From Chloroflexia bacterium (GTDB lineage: Bacteria > Chloroflexota > Chloroflexia > Thermomicrobiales > UBA6265), in contig JACCUV010000119.1 in assembly GCA_013698495.1 (NCBI GenBank), positions 1-19,766 on the forward strand: a DNA stretch of 19,766 nucleotides. The letters are read 5' to 3'. Each line of letters opens with the position of its first letter. Position 1 is the stretch's first letter. Below are positions 8,585 through 15,687 of the stretch, piece by piece. A model generated the notes under the pieces. The model made no database searches. It had not been told where the DNA came from and worked only from the letters and a program-made list of their open reading frames with translations. The position numbers were made by a program, and so were the translations under genes.

Positions 8585-8944
8585 GTGCCTACCTATGCTT
8601 ACCGCTGCACGGCTTGTTCGCACACCTTCGATATGTTCCAGAAGTTCACGGATGAGCCTATTACGGAATGCCCCGAATGCGCTGCCGCCGTTCGCAAGGT
8701 CTTCCAACCAGTTGGAATCGTGTTCAAAGGCTCTGGCTGGTACATCAACGACAGCCGGACGGCCGAAAAAAACGGGGCCGCGAGTGCCGCCAAGGGGGAC
8801 GAGAAGGTCACGGACAAGAAGGATTCAGCCAAATCGAGTCCGGATTCGACCTCCTCGAAACCGGAATCCAATTCCTCGACGGCTGGCAAAACCGAGACCG
8901 GTGGCCAGAAGACCGCGGCAACCGTCAAGTCCGCGGCAGATTAA
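8585..8944 (+). CDS. FmdB-type zinc-ribbon protein with long hydrophilic tail
   Basis: The first ~55 residues are a classic FmdB / CxxC_CXXC_SSSS putative regulatory domain: PTYAYRCTACSHTFD, then ITECPEC, then the KVFQPVGIVFKGSGWY ending. Cysteines C8, C11, C29 and C32 form a four-Cys zinc ribbon. The rest (about 60-119) is a low-complexity tail of Lys, Ser, Thr, Glu and Gly, probably disordered. GTG at 8585 is chosen because AGGAG lies 10 nt upstream and family members start M-P-x-Y-x-Y; an ATG further upstream adds eleven residues with no support. The family is small and common, but its function is not established; the original FmdB link is to formamidase regulation. It sits between polA and cysS. 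Confidence 0.88.
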   Translation: MPTYAYRCTACSHTFDMFQKFTDEPITECPECAAAVRKVFQPVGIVFKGSGWYINDSRTAEKNGAASAAKGDEKVTDKKDSAKSSPDSTSSKPESNSSTAGKTETGGQKTAATVKSAAD

Positions 8945-9199
8945 GGCGCCCCATGTTCACCCGCCGGACAGTTCGCGGCGCCCCGTCGCAACGCACAACG
9001 AACACCGGCTCGCCTGGTCCACACAGTTCACTGGTTTGTATGAGTCATGGGAGGGCCTGAACCTTCCGTCGGCGATTCCTCTCCTGCGTTCATGCCTCAC
9101 GACCGAACTCCCTGGATCGCCAGGATCGACACGTCACGGTCCTGATTGCGGCAGTTCCACGATCCGGTCCGACGAAAGCGCCAAAGAAAGCCACACCTT
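8945..9199 (+). other. Intergenic region upstream of cysS
   Basis: This 255-bp gap contains no gene I can support. GGCGCCCC occurs twice near its left end. A 35-codon frame there (beginning MFTRRTVRGAP) has no ribosome site and an Arg/Ser/Pro-rich composition typical of chance reading. I searched for a T-box motif (GGTGGNACCGCG), which often precedes cysS in Firmicutes, and did not find one. There is no strong promoter and the ribosome site before cysS is poor. Confidence 0.5.
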
Positions 9200-10639
9200 A
9201 TGACCGGAACTGCGAGCGCCAACTCACTTCAGACGGGACTCCGTGTGTACAACACGCGCACTCGCCGCGAAGAGCCCTTCACCACAATTGAACCGGGCAA
9301 GGTTGGCTTCTATGTTTGCGGCGTTACCGTCTACGACTCCGCCCACATTGGTCACGGCATGTCGTCCATTGTGTTCGACACCGTCCGTCGGTATCTGATG
9401 CACATCGGCTACGACGTTCGCTACGCCCAGAATTTCACCGACATCGACGACAAAATCATCAGCCGGGCCAATCTCGAAGGCAAGAAACCGGCCGCTCTCG
9501 CGCAATGCCTGATTGAAGAGTGGGACCGCGAAATCGCGACGTTCAACGTCCTTCCCGCAACGATCACCCCACGTGCGACGCAGGAAATACCGGAGATCGT
9601 GCGCATGATCGAGGGGCTCATTCGAAGCGATCATGCCTATGAATCCGAAGGTAATGTCTACTTTCGTGTTCGGTCGTTTCCGAACTACGGCAAGTTGTCG
9701 GGCCGAAATGTTGACGACATGCGCTCAGGCGCCCTAAGTGACGTCACCGAGTCAAAGGCCGATCCGCTCGACTTCGCACTCTGGAAATCGTCCAAATCCG
9801 GTGAGCCCAAATGGCCTAGTCCATGGGGCGAGGGACGGCCTGGCTGGCATATCGAATGCTCGGCAATGTGCACTCGCCACCTTAACGGTGTCGTCGACAT
9901 CCATGGCGGAGGACGTGACCTGATCTTCCCTCACCATGAAAACGAGATAGCCCAGTCGGAAGCGTTCTCGGGCGAGTCTCCATTCGCCAATTTTTGGCTG
10001 CACAATGGCATGCTTCAACTCAATGGCGAGAAGATGTCGAAATCGATCGGCAACGTGGTTTCGCTGCGCTCCTTGATTGAGCGTGAGCGTCAGCGCGCAT
10101 TCCGGCTGCAGGTGCTCCAAACCCACTACCGAGCGCCGATCAACTTCACCGAAGCCGGGCTGGAGGCGGCCGCTACTGGACTGGAACGGTTGAAGGCCGC
10201 CGCAAGACCCGAATCTGACTCCGAGAATGAAAGCCAGGTGAAGTCCGGCTCGTCCCTGGCAAATCTCGCGGAGGCGACCAACCAGCGCTTCCACACCGCG
10301 ATGAACGATGACTTCGACACGCCCGCCGCGATCGCCGCCCTGTTCGAACTCGCCCGTTCGATCAATCGATTGCGCCCCCAATCTGGAGGCGAATCGCAGT
10401 TCCGCGCCGCGCAGCAAACGCTTATCGACCTGGCCAGCGTCCTCGGACTTGAGCTGCACGATGCTCCGTCGCGATCCGCTGGCGATGCCGGACCGTTGAT
10501 CGACTTACTGATTGAGGTGCGGTCTCTGCTTCGCGAATCGAAACAGTGGGACGCGGCGGATCACGTTCGAATCGGCCTGCACCAACTCGGCATCGCGCTC
10601 GAAGACAGCCCCTTGGGCACTACCTGGAAGAAGATTTAA
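9200..10639 (+). CDS. cysS: Cysteinyl-tRNA synthetase
   Basis: The 479-residue protein attaches cysteine to tRNA-Cys. It is a class I synthetase of normal length, with HIGH at residues 49-52 (AHIGHG) and KMSKS at 278-282. The zinc site that selects cysteine is complete: C40 in FYVCGVTVYD, C220 in WHIECSAMC, H245 and E249 in FPHHENEIAQSE, with spacing like the E. coli enzyme. The anticodon-binding helical region follows (FHTAMNDDFDTPAAIAALFEL). ATG at 9200 is chosen because the family begins roughly 10-20 residues before LRVYNTRTRREEPF; no good ribosome site is visible, only purines at 9183-9190, so a start a few codons later is possible. The RNA methyltransferase gene begins 2 bp after its stop, indicating co-transcription. 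Confidence 0.95.
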   Translation: MTGTASANSLQTGLRVYNTRTRREEPFTTIEPGKVGFYVCGVTVYDSAHIGHGMSSIVFDTVRRYLMHIGYDVRYAQNFTDIDDKIISRANLEGKKPAALAQCLIEEWDREIATFNVLPATITPRATQEIPEIVRMIEGLIRSDHAYESEGNVYFRVRSFPNYGKLSGRNVDDMRSGALSDVTESKADPLDFALWKSSKSGEPKWPSPWGEGRPGWHIECSAMCTRHLNGVVDIHGGGRDLIFPHHENEIAQSEAFSGESPFANFWLHNGMLQLNGEKMSKSIGNVVSLRSLIERERQRAFRLQVLQTHYRAPINFTEAGLEAAATGLERLKAAARPESDSENESQVKSGSSLANLAEATNQRFHTAMNDDFDTPAAIAALFELARSINRLRPQSGGESQFRAAQQTLIDLASVLGLELHDAPSRSAGDAGPLIDLLIEVRSLLRESKQWDAADHVRIGLHQLGIALEDSPLGTTWKKI

Positions 10640-10641
10640 GC

Positions 10642-11667
10642 ATGGCGACCTTGACACTTCGCGGCTCATCTGGCGGCGGTCGATCCGATCGACCAGGATC
10701 CGGTCGTGGGCCCCGGCCCGAACGCCCGAATCGGGATCAGAGCCACCGCTCGCCGCGCCAACGACCAGATGGCCCACGACCTGCACGAGACGGTCAACGC
10801 CCGGTTCGACAACGTCAGGGCGGCGGACGCTCGGAAAGGGGTTTGAGCAATTTCGGCAGGGGACGCCAGCGGGCAACGCCATTCACGATCAAGGGCGAGT
10901 TGCTGTTCGGCCGAAACGCCATCCTTGAGACATTGCGCGCTGGCCAACGCAAGGCGACGCGTCTGTGGGTCGCCGAGGGCCTGAAACCCGACGCGCGAAT
11001 TGACGAAATCATTGAACTTGCCCGCATGAATGAAGTGTTGCTGGAGACCGTGCCGCGCACGATGCTGGACGATCAGGAACCGGACGTCAATCACCAAGGT
11101 GTGCTGCTCGAAACACCGGTCTATCCGTATGCCGATTTGGCCGATGTAATCGAGGCCGAGGGCAACGTTCTCATTCTCGATCACCTCCAGGATCCCCAGA
11201 ATTTTGGGACGTTGCTTCGTGCGGCCGATGCCGCCGGAGTGGCTGGCGTGGTGATCCCGAGTGACCGCTCGGCGAGCGTCACACCCGCCGTCGTCAACGC
11301 GTCGGCTGGCGCGGTCGAGTATCTCCACATCGCCCTCGTCGCGAATCTGGGCAATGCGATCGAGAAGCTGGAAGCCTCGGGCCGATGGATCGTCGGGCTC
11401 GACAGCGGTCCGGGTTCGCAAGACCTATTCACCACGGACGTGCCCACTCCCGCGGTGCTCGTCGTCGGGTCCGAAGGATCGGGACTCACCCAAAACATTC
11501 GAAAGCGATGTCAACTGGTCGTCTCGCTGCCGATGCTCGGTCGAGTCGAATCGCTAAACGCGTCGACAGCGGGATCGATTGCCCTGTACGATCTCGTGCG
11601 CCGCACAGGTGCTGACGAGACGGTTGTGGTCGGCGGGGATCTGGAGTCCTCACCTCCGTCAGAGTAG
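10642..11667 (+). CDS. rlmB: SpoU/TrmH-family rRNA 2'-O-ribose methyltransferase, RlmB type, with long basic N-terminal tail
   Basis: The 341-residue SPOUT methyltransferase probably uses S-adenosylmethionine to methylate a guanosine ribose in 23S rRNA. The substrate-binding domain starts near residue 85 (LLFGRNAILETLRAGQRKATRLW). Motif 1 is QNFGTLLRAADAAG with catalytic R193, motif 2 is VVGSEGSGL (E278), and motif 3 is LPMLGRVESLNASTAGSIALY (N306, S308). The first ~80 residues are very rich in Arg, Gly, Pro, Gln and Asp and look disordered; such tails are seen in other RlmB-like proteins and may bind RNA. ATG at 10642 lies 2 bp after the cysS stop, with purines GGAAGAAG in the end of cysS as ribosome site. 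An upstream extension inside cysS is rejected. RlmB fits best; another SpoU target is possible. Confidence 0.87.
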   Translation: MATLTLRGSSGGGRSDRPGSGRGPRPERPNRDQSHRSPRQRPDGPRPARDGQRPVRQRQGGGRSERGLSNFGRGRQRATPFTIKGELLFGRNAILETLRAGQRKATRLWVAEGLKPDARIDEIIELARMNEVLLETVPRTMLDDQEPDVNHQGVLLETPVYPYADLADVIEAEGNVLILDHLQDPQNFGTLLRAADAAGVAGVVIPSDRSASVTPAVVNASAGAVEYLHIALVANLGNAIEKLEASGRWIVGLDSGPGSQDLFTTDVPTPAVLVVGSEGSGLTQNIRKRCQLVVSLPMLGRVESLNASTAGSIALYDLVRRTGADETVVVGGDLESSPPSE

Positions 11668-11714
11668 CAACGCACACTGGTTGGCGTGTCCAGAATTAGT
11701 TGAACTTTCCTCAA

Positions 11715-11867
11715 GTCGTCACTCTGACGAAGGAAGATTCCCCCGGCGTGGCCGGTCCGCGTCAGCGGACGCCCTTTTGGCAGCCCAAACAGGCGCCGAC
11801 TCCGTCATCAAGTGCTGCGCCGTATCCAGCGGGGCCGGATTCTTCAGCTCCGCGTCAGAATGACGAC
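11715..11867. mobile_element. Miniature inverted-repeat element (about 153 bp, non-coding)
   Basis: The left end GTCGTCACTCTGACG (11715-11729) and right end CGTCAGAATGACGAC (11853-11867) are inverted repeats matching at 14 of 15 positions. Similarity continues inward in part: GAAGATTC on the left against the reverse complement GAAGAATCC on the right. The type GTCATTCTGACG...GAAGAATCC resembles small repeats that I know to be scattered in intergenic DNA of many bacteria. No transposase is inside, and the overlapping frames on both strands look like chance. No target-site duplication is clear. It lies between the methyltransferase and amidase genes in the only large gene-free stretch. Confidence 0.5.
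11755..11778 (+). terminator. Possible weak terminator after the methyltransferase gene
   Basis: GTCCGC (11755-11760) and GCGGAC (11765-11770) form a 6-bp stem with a GTCA loop, followed by GCCC and four T residues (11775-11778). GGCG at 11745-11748 could extend the stem by pairing with the CGCC at 11770-11773 across a bulge. It lies about 90 bp after the methyltransferase stop, inside the inverted-repeat element. The T run is short, so termination would be weak. Confidence 0.3.
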
Positions 11868-12002
11868 GCTGCGTAGGTGACGATGTCCATTTGTCCTTGC
11901 AATGCCGCTGAGACAACGTGTGCGGCCATCATTCCGCGACTTGGTCAATAAGCCGGACCCCATAGCACTCCATTCTCCCATCCTTTTCACAAACAGCTCA
12001 CG
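11868..12002. other. Intergenic DNA between the repeat element and the amidase promoter
   Basis: I see no gene, RNA or strong signal in this 135-bp stretch. With the flanking parts it completes the 475-bp gap between the methyltransferase stop and the amidase start. Confidence 0.5.
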
Positions 12003-12043
12003 TTGACGTGTTGTCACCGGCCATGTTAGAGTGTACGTACACT
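12003..12043 (+). promoter_or_regulatory. Promoter with overlapping 14-bp palindromic operator upstream of the amidase gene
   Basis: TTGACG (12003-12008) is a near-consensus -35, and TAGAGT (12027-12032) matches four of six -10 positions with an 18-nt spacer. The perfect palindrome AGTGTACGTACACT (12030-12043) overlaps the -10 and the expected start at about 12039, where a repressor dimer would block transcription. TGAC-N5-GTCA (12004-12016) overlaps the -35. No regulator gene lies nearby. The leader to the ATG at 12143 would be about 100 nt. Confidence 0.5.
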
Positions 12044-12142
12044 ATGGCAGGGCTTGGCGCGCGCATCGTGCAATGAGCGATTTGCGTTGGCGACGAGGAG
12101 ACGTCTTCTGGCCAAGCGCACTGCCCGGATTGGGGAGAGGGA

Positions 12143-14923
12143 ATGACTTTTCGACACGTCTCCAGTTGCGGCATCCGTGAATCGACTTCGGTCCCGGTGC
12201 AAAATCCCGCACAGCGGCTCGACCGGCGCACCCTGCTCAAGGCCACCGCCGCGTTTGTGGCAATGGCGACTGCCTCTGGCGCACCGGTTGCGAAACCTCG
12301 ATCTGCCGTTGCCCAGGAAGCGTCGACCCAAGCTGGCGAATGGCGCCAACCCGACGATGTCGGCGGCGGAGACACACTGGGCTTCGAGGCCGATTTCCCC
12401 TTCAATGCCGTTGCCCCAAATTGGCCGGGCGACACGCCGTTTCCTGCCGCGGTCGAGATTGAGCTCAGCATGGACGGTCAGACCTGGTCTGAATCGGTGG
12501 TGGTTGGTCCGGCCCATACCGATGCGGGCCCGCCCGACAGGGGCGGTCGGATTTTCGGCGATTTGCTGTTTACGGAAGAAGCCCGCATGGTTCGCTACCG
12601 AGGGCTCGATACCGACGGCAACGAAATTGCCATACCGGGTTTGACATTCACATACATCAACGCCAAGGCCGGTCCCCGCCTGAGCGATGTCACCGCTTCG
12701 TCCCTCAATCCATCCTCCAACCGACCCCCCATCATCGCTCGCGAGGAGTGGGGCGCGGAACGCGCCTACGGCGGAGCCGATCGCGGGGAGGTGGAATGGC
12801 CGCCGTCGTACCAGACGGTGCGGCACGTCATCATCCACCATTCGGACACGCCACGATTCCGCGACCCTTTGGTCGAGATCCGCTCGATTCACTACTATCA
12901 CGCGATTACCCGAGGGTGGGGCGACATCGGCTACAACTACCTCGTTGACTACATGGGCAACGTCTACGAGGGTAGAGTCGGCGGCGAGAACGCGATCGGC
13001 GGTCACGCCTTTCAATATGCGCACGGATCGGCCGGCATCTGCTCGATGGGAAACTTCAGCCTCGAAACCTCGACGCCTGAAGCCATTGCCGGGCTGACCT
13101 GGATCACGTCGTGGGCCGGTCGCGACCTCGATCCCCTAAGCCAGCGCGACTTTCACGAAACGCCCAATCTGCCAACGATTTGCGGACACCGGGACGTCGT
13201 CAACAGCACCTGTCCAGGCGACGGATTATACGCCGATCTGGCGACGATCCGGTGGGCCGTGGCCGATGTCCTGGCTGGCGCCAGGGAAGTGCTCAACGAT
13301 CCACAGTACAGTCCAGGACAAACGATCGAGGCGACGGCGGAAGGCGGCAACATGCGCGCTCTCCCGGGTACAGGTCAATCCGTCGCGGCCACCGTTCCCC
13401 TTGGGGCCGTGATGCACATCGTCGACGGCCCAACCACGGTCGATGGATACAATTGGTATGAGGTCACCGGCAATCGCGGCACCGGGTGGATGGCCTCGAC
13501 GCTGTTCGGCGCAAGTGATGCGGCGCCACCGATCGGGAGTTTCAGCGTCGACCAGATGCTCGAGGTCGACACCAATTTTCTCAACATCAGGGCCGAACCG
13601 TCGCTTCGGTCATCCGCCATTGCCACCGTCCCGTATGGAACCAAAGGCTCCGTGATCGACGGACCGCTCCCGGCGGGTGGATATCGTTGGTACCAATTGG
13701 ACACCAGCTACGGCAGCGGCTGGGCGGTCGAGCAGTATCTCGTCCTCGAAGGTCAGGGCAAGCCACGAACCCGGTTCATGATCGGCGACGCCGTCGCGGT
13801 CAATCAACAGGCGGGGCTGCGTATCCGGACTGCGCCAGGTTTGGGCACGAGTGTCCTGGCGACGCTTCCCAACGGCACGCGTGGCGTCGTCATCGGGAGC
13901 GGCCGGGTCAGCGACAGCATCACCTGGCTGGAAATTCAAACGCCGCTCGGTACGGGTTGGGTCGGAGAACCCTACCTCGCCCCCTCTGAAAGCGGACCGG
14001 CGACTTCCTCGAAATTTGAGCCGGGTGACTCAGTCAGGGTCGACACCGATGCCGTCAATCTCCGTCGCACTCCCGGAACCGATGGCTCGATCGTCAGGTC
14101 GCTTGGCGCAGGCATCGTGGGCACGGTGATCGACGGTCCGTCGTCGGCCACGAACATGTGGTGGGTGCGCGTCGATACAGACTTTGGTCCGGGCTGGGTG
14201 ACCGAGGCGTTCCTGGCGCCCGCCGATGAAGGCGAATCCAGTCGTGAATTCAACATTGACGACAACATCTACATCGACACCGACGGGATCAACATCCGCA
14301 CGACTCCTGGCCTCTCATCAAGCGTCGTGACCATTCTGTATCGAAGCGAAACAGGCAGAGTGGTCGCTGGTCCGCGCTCGGCGGACGGGAGTGTCTGGTA
14401 CCAGATCGAGACATCGGCCCACACCGGATGGGGCGTTTCCCAATATCTGGGCACGGGCGCCGCGGATCCCGGAGGATCGACCGGGATATCGATTGGCGAT
14501 GTGGTCGCGGTCGACACCGACGGCATACGACTACGGGAAACGCCCGGACTCAGCGGTTCCTGGCTCACGACGATCTATTCCGGCGAAGAGGGAACTGTCG
14601 TCGATGGTCCCCGCTCGGCGAACGGCTATGTCTGGTTGAAACTGCGCGTGGGTGCAGCCGAAGGTTGGGGCGCCGCCCTGTACCTGACACGAGTCGGCAA
14701 GGCGTCGCTAACAATCGGCGGTTCGGCGCGTGTTGTTGATGGGGATCTGAATCTTCGTGCAGAACCCGGACCCGATCAGGAAATTCTCGGCGTATTGGCC
14801 GATGGCGCCGTCGTCGAGGTGCTCGATGGACCCCGAGCAGTGGACGGATACGAATGGTTTCGGGTCAGCTCGTCGCGATTCGGCGCCGGTTGGAGCGTCT
14901 CCGAGTATCTCGCCAGAAACTGA
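12143..14923 (+). CDS. Tat-exported PGRP / N-acetylmuramoyl-L-alanine amidase-like protein with seven SH3b repeats
   Basis: The 926-residue protein begins with a twin-arginine signal (LDRRTLLKATAAFVAMATASG; RR at 28-29) and probable cleavage after AVA (residue 57). A beta-rich domain follows (about 70-170; WRQPDDVGG to GLTFTYINA). The PGRP/amidase_2 domain (about 197-375) starts PIIAREEWGA and has zinc ligands H232 (IIHHSDT), H349 (CGHRDVV) and C357 (NSTCPGDGLY), plus catalytic Tyr Y264 (GYNYLVD). With these residues it should cleave the MurNAc-L-alanine bond of peptidoglycan. Seven SH3b repeats fill 392-926 and likely bind wall. GGGGAG lies 5 nt before the ATG. It has its own promoter with a palindrome and probably forms a single-gene unit. 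It is much longer than a plain amidase. Whether it acts on its own wall or on other cells is unknown. Confidence 0.9.
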   Translation: MTFRHVSSCGIRESTSVPVQNPAQRLDRRTLLKATAAFVAMATASGAPVAKPRSAVAQEASTQAGEWRQPDDVGGGDTLGFEADFPFNAVAPNWPGDTPFPAAVEIELSMDGQTWSESVVVGPAHTDAGPPDRGGRIFGDLLFTEEARMVRYRGLDTDGNEIAIPGLTFTYINAKAGPRLSDVTASSLNPSSNRPPIIAREEWGAERAYGGADRGEVEWPPSYQTVRHVIIHHSDTPRFRDPLVEIRSIHYYHAITRGWGDIGYNYLVDYMGNVYEGRVGGENAIGGHAFQYAHGSAGICSMGNFSLETSTPEAIAGLTWITSWAGRDLDPLSQRDFHETPNLPTICGHRDVVNSTCPGDGLYADLATIRWAVADVLAGAREVLNDPQYSPGQTIEATAEGGNMRALPGTGQSVAATVPLGAVMHIVDGPTTVDGYNWYEVTGNRGTGWMASTLFGASDAAPPIGSFSVDQMLEVDTNFLNIRAEPSLRSSAIATVPYGTKGSVIDGPLPAGGYRWYQLDTSYGSGWAVEQYLVLEGQGKPRTRFMIGDAVAVNQQAGLRIRTAPGLGTSVLATLPNGTRGVVIGSGRVSDSITWLEIQTPLGTGWVGEPYLAPSESGPATSSKFEPGDSVRVDTDAVNLRRTPGTDGSIVRSLGAGIVGTVIDGPSSATNMWWVRVDTDFGPGWVTEAFLAPADEGESSREFNIDDNIYIDTDGINIRTTPGLSSSVVTILYRSETGRVVAGPRSADGSVWYQIETSAHTGWGVSQYLGTGAADPGGSTGISIGDVVAVDTDGIRLRETPGLSGSWLTTIYSGEEGTVVDGPRSANGYVWLKLRVGAAEGWGAALYLTRVGKASLTIGGSARVVDGDLNLRAEPGPDQEILGVLADGAVVEVLDGPRAVDGYEWFRVSSSRFGAGWSVSEYLARN
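13316..14920 (+). repeat. Seven tandem SH3b-domain coding repeats
   Basis: Each unit of roughly 74-80 residues has the pattern VDTD-x-(I/L)N(I/L)R-x-x-PG, then a G-x-V-(I/V)-DGP turn, W-(Y/F/V)-x-(I/V), and an ending GW-x-x-x-YL. Units start near residues 389, 467, 545, 625, 703, 782 and 856. The fourth and fifth are the most alike (VDTDAVNLRRTPG and IDTDGINIRTTPG), while the first and last diverge. Extracellular SH3b domains commonly bind peptidoglycan. The nucleotide sequence has diverged, so the array looks old and stable. Confidence 0.85.
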
Positions 14924-14932
14924 TCGAATTTG

Positions 14933-14962
14933 TTGCAGAAACGAGCCGTTGCGCCGTAAACT
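14933..14962 (+). promoter_or_regulatory. Candidate promoter for rplI-dnaB
   Basis: TTGCAG (14933-14938) and TAAACT (14957-14962) are separated by 18 nt, 9 bp after the amidase stop. Both hexamers match four of six consensus positions. Transcription would start near 14969, leaving a ~100-nt leader before rplI that contains the hairpins at 14986-15026. Confidence 0.4.
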
Positions 14963-14985
14963 GTGAGTCGAAGAAACGACAGACC

Positions 14986-15026
14986 GCATCGGTGAGAGCG
15001 AAAGCGATGCACCGGTGCTGGTTTTT
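14986..15026 (+). terminator. Terminator-like hairpin in the rplI leader (possible attenuator)
   Basis: GCATCGGTG (14986-14994) pairs with CACCGGTGC (15010-15018) over 9 bp with one U-G pair, and five T residues follow at 15022-15026 after TGG. The loop contains GC-GAAA-GC. A competing stem pairs GCATCG (14986-14991) with CGATGC (15005-15010), using the same left arm. It could end amidase transcription or attenuate the rplI operon. The ribosome site GGAAGG (15056-15061) lies downstream. Confidence 0.45.
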
Positions 15027-15070
15027 GTGCTGAATGCGATCTGAACATACTCGCTGGAAGGTTAATACGG

Positions 15071-15631
15071 ATGAAAGTCGTCCTTCGACAGGATGTCGCC
15101 AAGGTGGGAGAAGCTGGTACGGTCCAGACGGTGTCCAATGGCTACGCCCGCAACTATCTGATCCCCCGTGGCATGGCGATTGTCGCCACCGAAGGCGAAC
15201 TGAAGGTTGCCGCCCACAATCTCGGCGTGAAAGAGCGCAAGATCTCGCGGCAGGAAGACCTGCTTCGCTCGCTCTCCGAAAAGATCGATGGCCAGCGGCT
15301 CACGTTCACCGCCAAGGCTGGTGCACAGGGTCGCCTCTACGGATCGATCACCGCCAGCGATGTCGCGACGGCGCTGGCCGCCCAAATCTCCGAAGAGATC
15401 GACCGCCGCCGGGTTGTCCTCGACGATCCCCTGCGCTCGATTGGCGAGCATACTGTCACGGTCCACCTGGTTGGTCGCCTTCGGCCGCAGGTCACCGTGG
15501 TGATCGAGGCCGAGGCCACTGAGGAAGTCGAAGCCGATGGTCCGGCCGGGGCCACCGAAGAAACCGATGCGGCCGAGTCACCCGCCGAGGCTCCTGTCGA
15601 CATCGACGAAGCGACAGAGCCAACCGCCTGA
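15071..15631 (+). CDS. rplI: 50S ribosomal protein L9 with acidic C-terminal tail
   Basis: The 186-residue protein binds 23S rRNA in the large subunit. The N-terminal domain MKVVLRQDVAKVGEAGTVQTVSNGYARNYLIPRGMAIVAT is a very close match to the family signature, followed by the long connecting helix (about 41-75) and the C-terminal domain (GSITASDVATAL to VTVHLVGRLRPQVTVVIEAEA). Usual length is about 150; here residues 150-186 form an extra Glu/Asp/Ala/Pro-rich tail, probably disordered. ATG at 15071 has GGAAGG 9 nt upstream. dnaB follows 56 bp later, in keeping with the known rplI-dnaB linkage of many bacteria; rpsF, ssb and rpsR, which often precede rplI, are absent here. Confidence 0.95.
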   Translation: MKVVLRQDVAKVGEAGTVQTVSNGYARNYLIPRGMAIVATEGELKVAAHNLGVKERKISRQEDLLRSLSEKIDGQRLTFTAKAGAQGRLYGSITASDVATALAAQISEEIDRRRVVLDDPLRSIGEHTVTVHLVGRLRPQVTVVIEAEATEEVEADGPAGATEETDAAESPAEAPVDIDEATEPTA

Positions 15632-15687
15632 CAACGACGAAATCGTAATCTGGCATTCGCTCTCCGATTTTCCACGGTGAGGAAGAG

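Noticed and set aside
8945..9199. T-box riboswitch before cysS
   Set aside because: The conserved T-box bulge motif and antiterminator/terminator pair are not found.
11579..11863. Plus-strand open frame of 94 codons after the methyltransferase
   Set aside because: It overlaps the methyltransferase end in another frame and reads through the inverted-repeat element, so it is probably chance.
12026..13024. Minus-strand open frame (332 codons) opposite the amidase gene
   Set aside because: It covers the amidase zinc-binding region in antisense and runs through the promoter palindrome; composition is Arg/Ala-rich without a fold signature.
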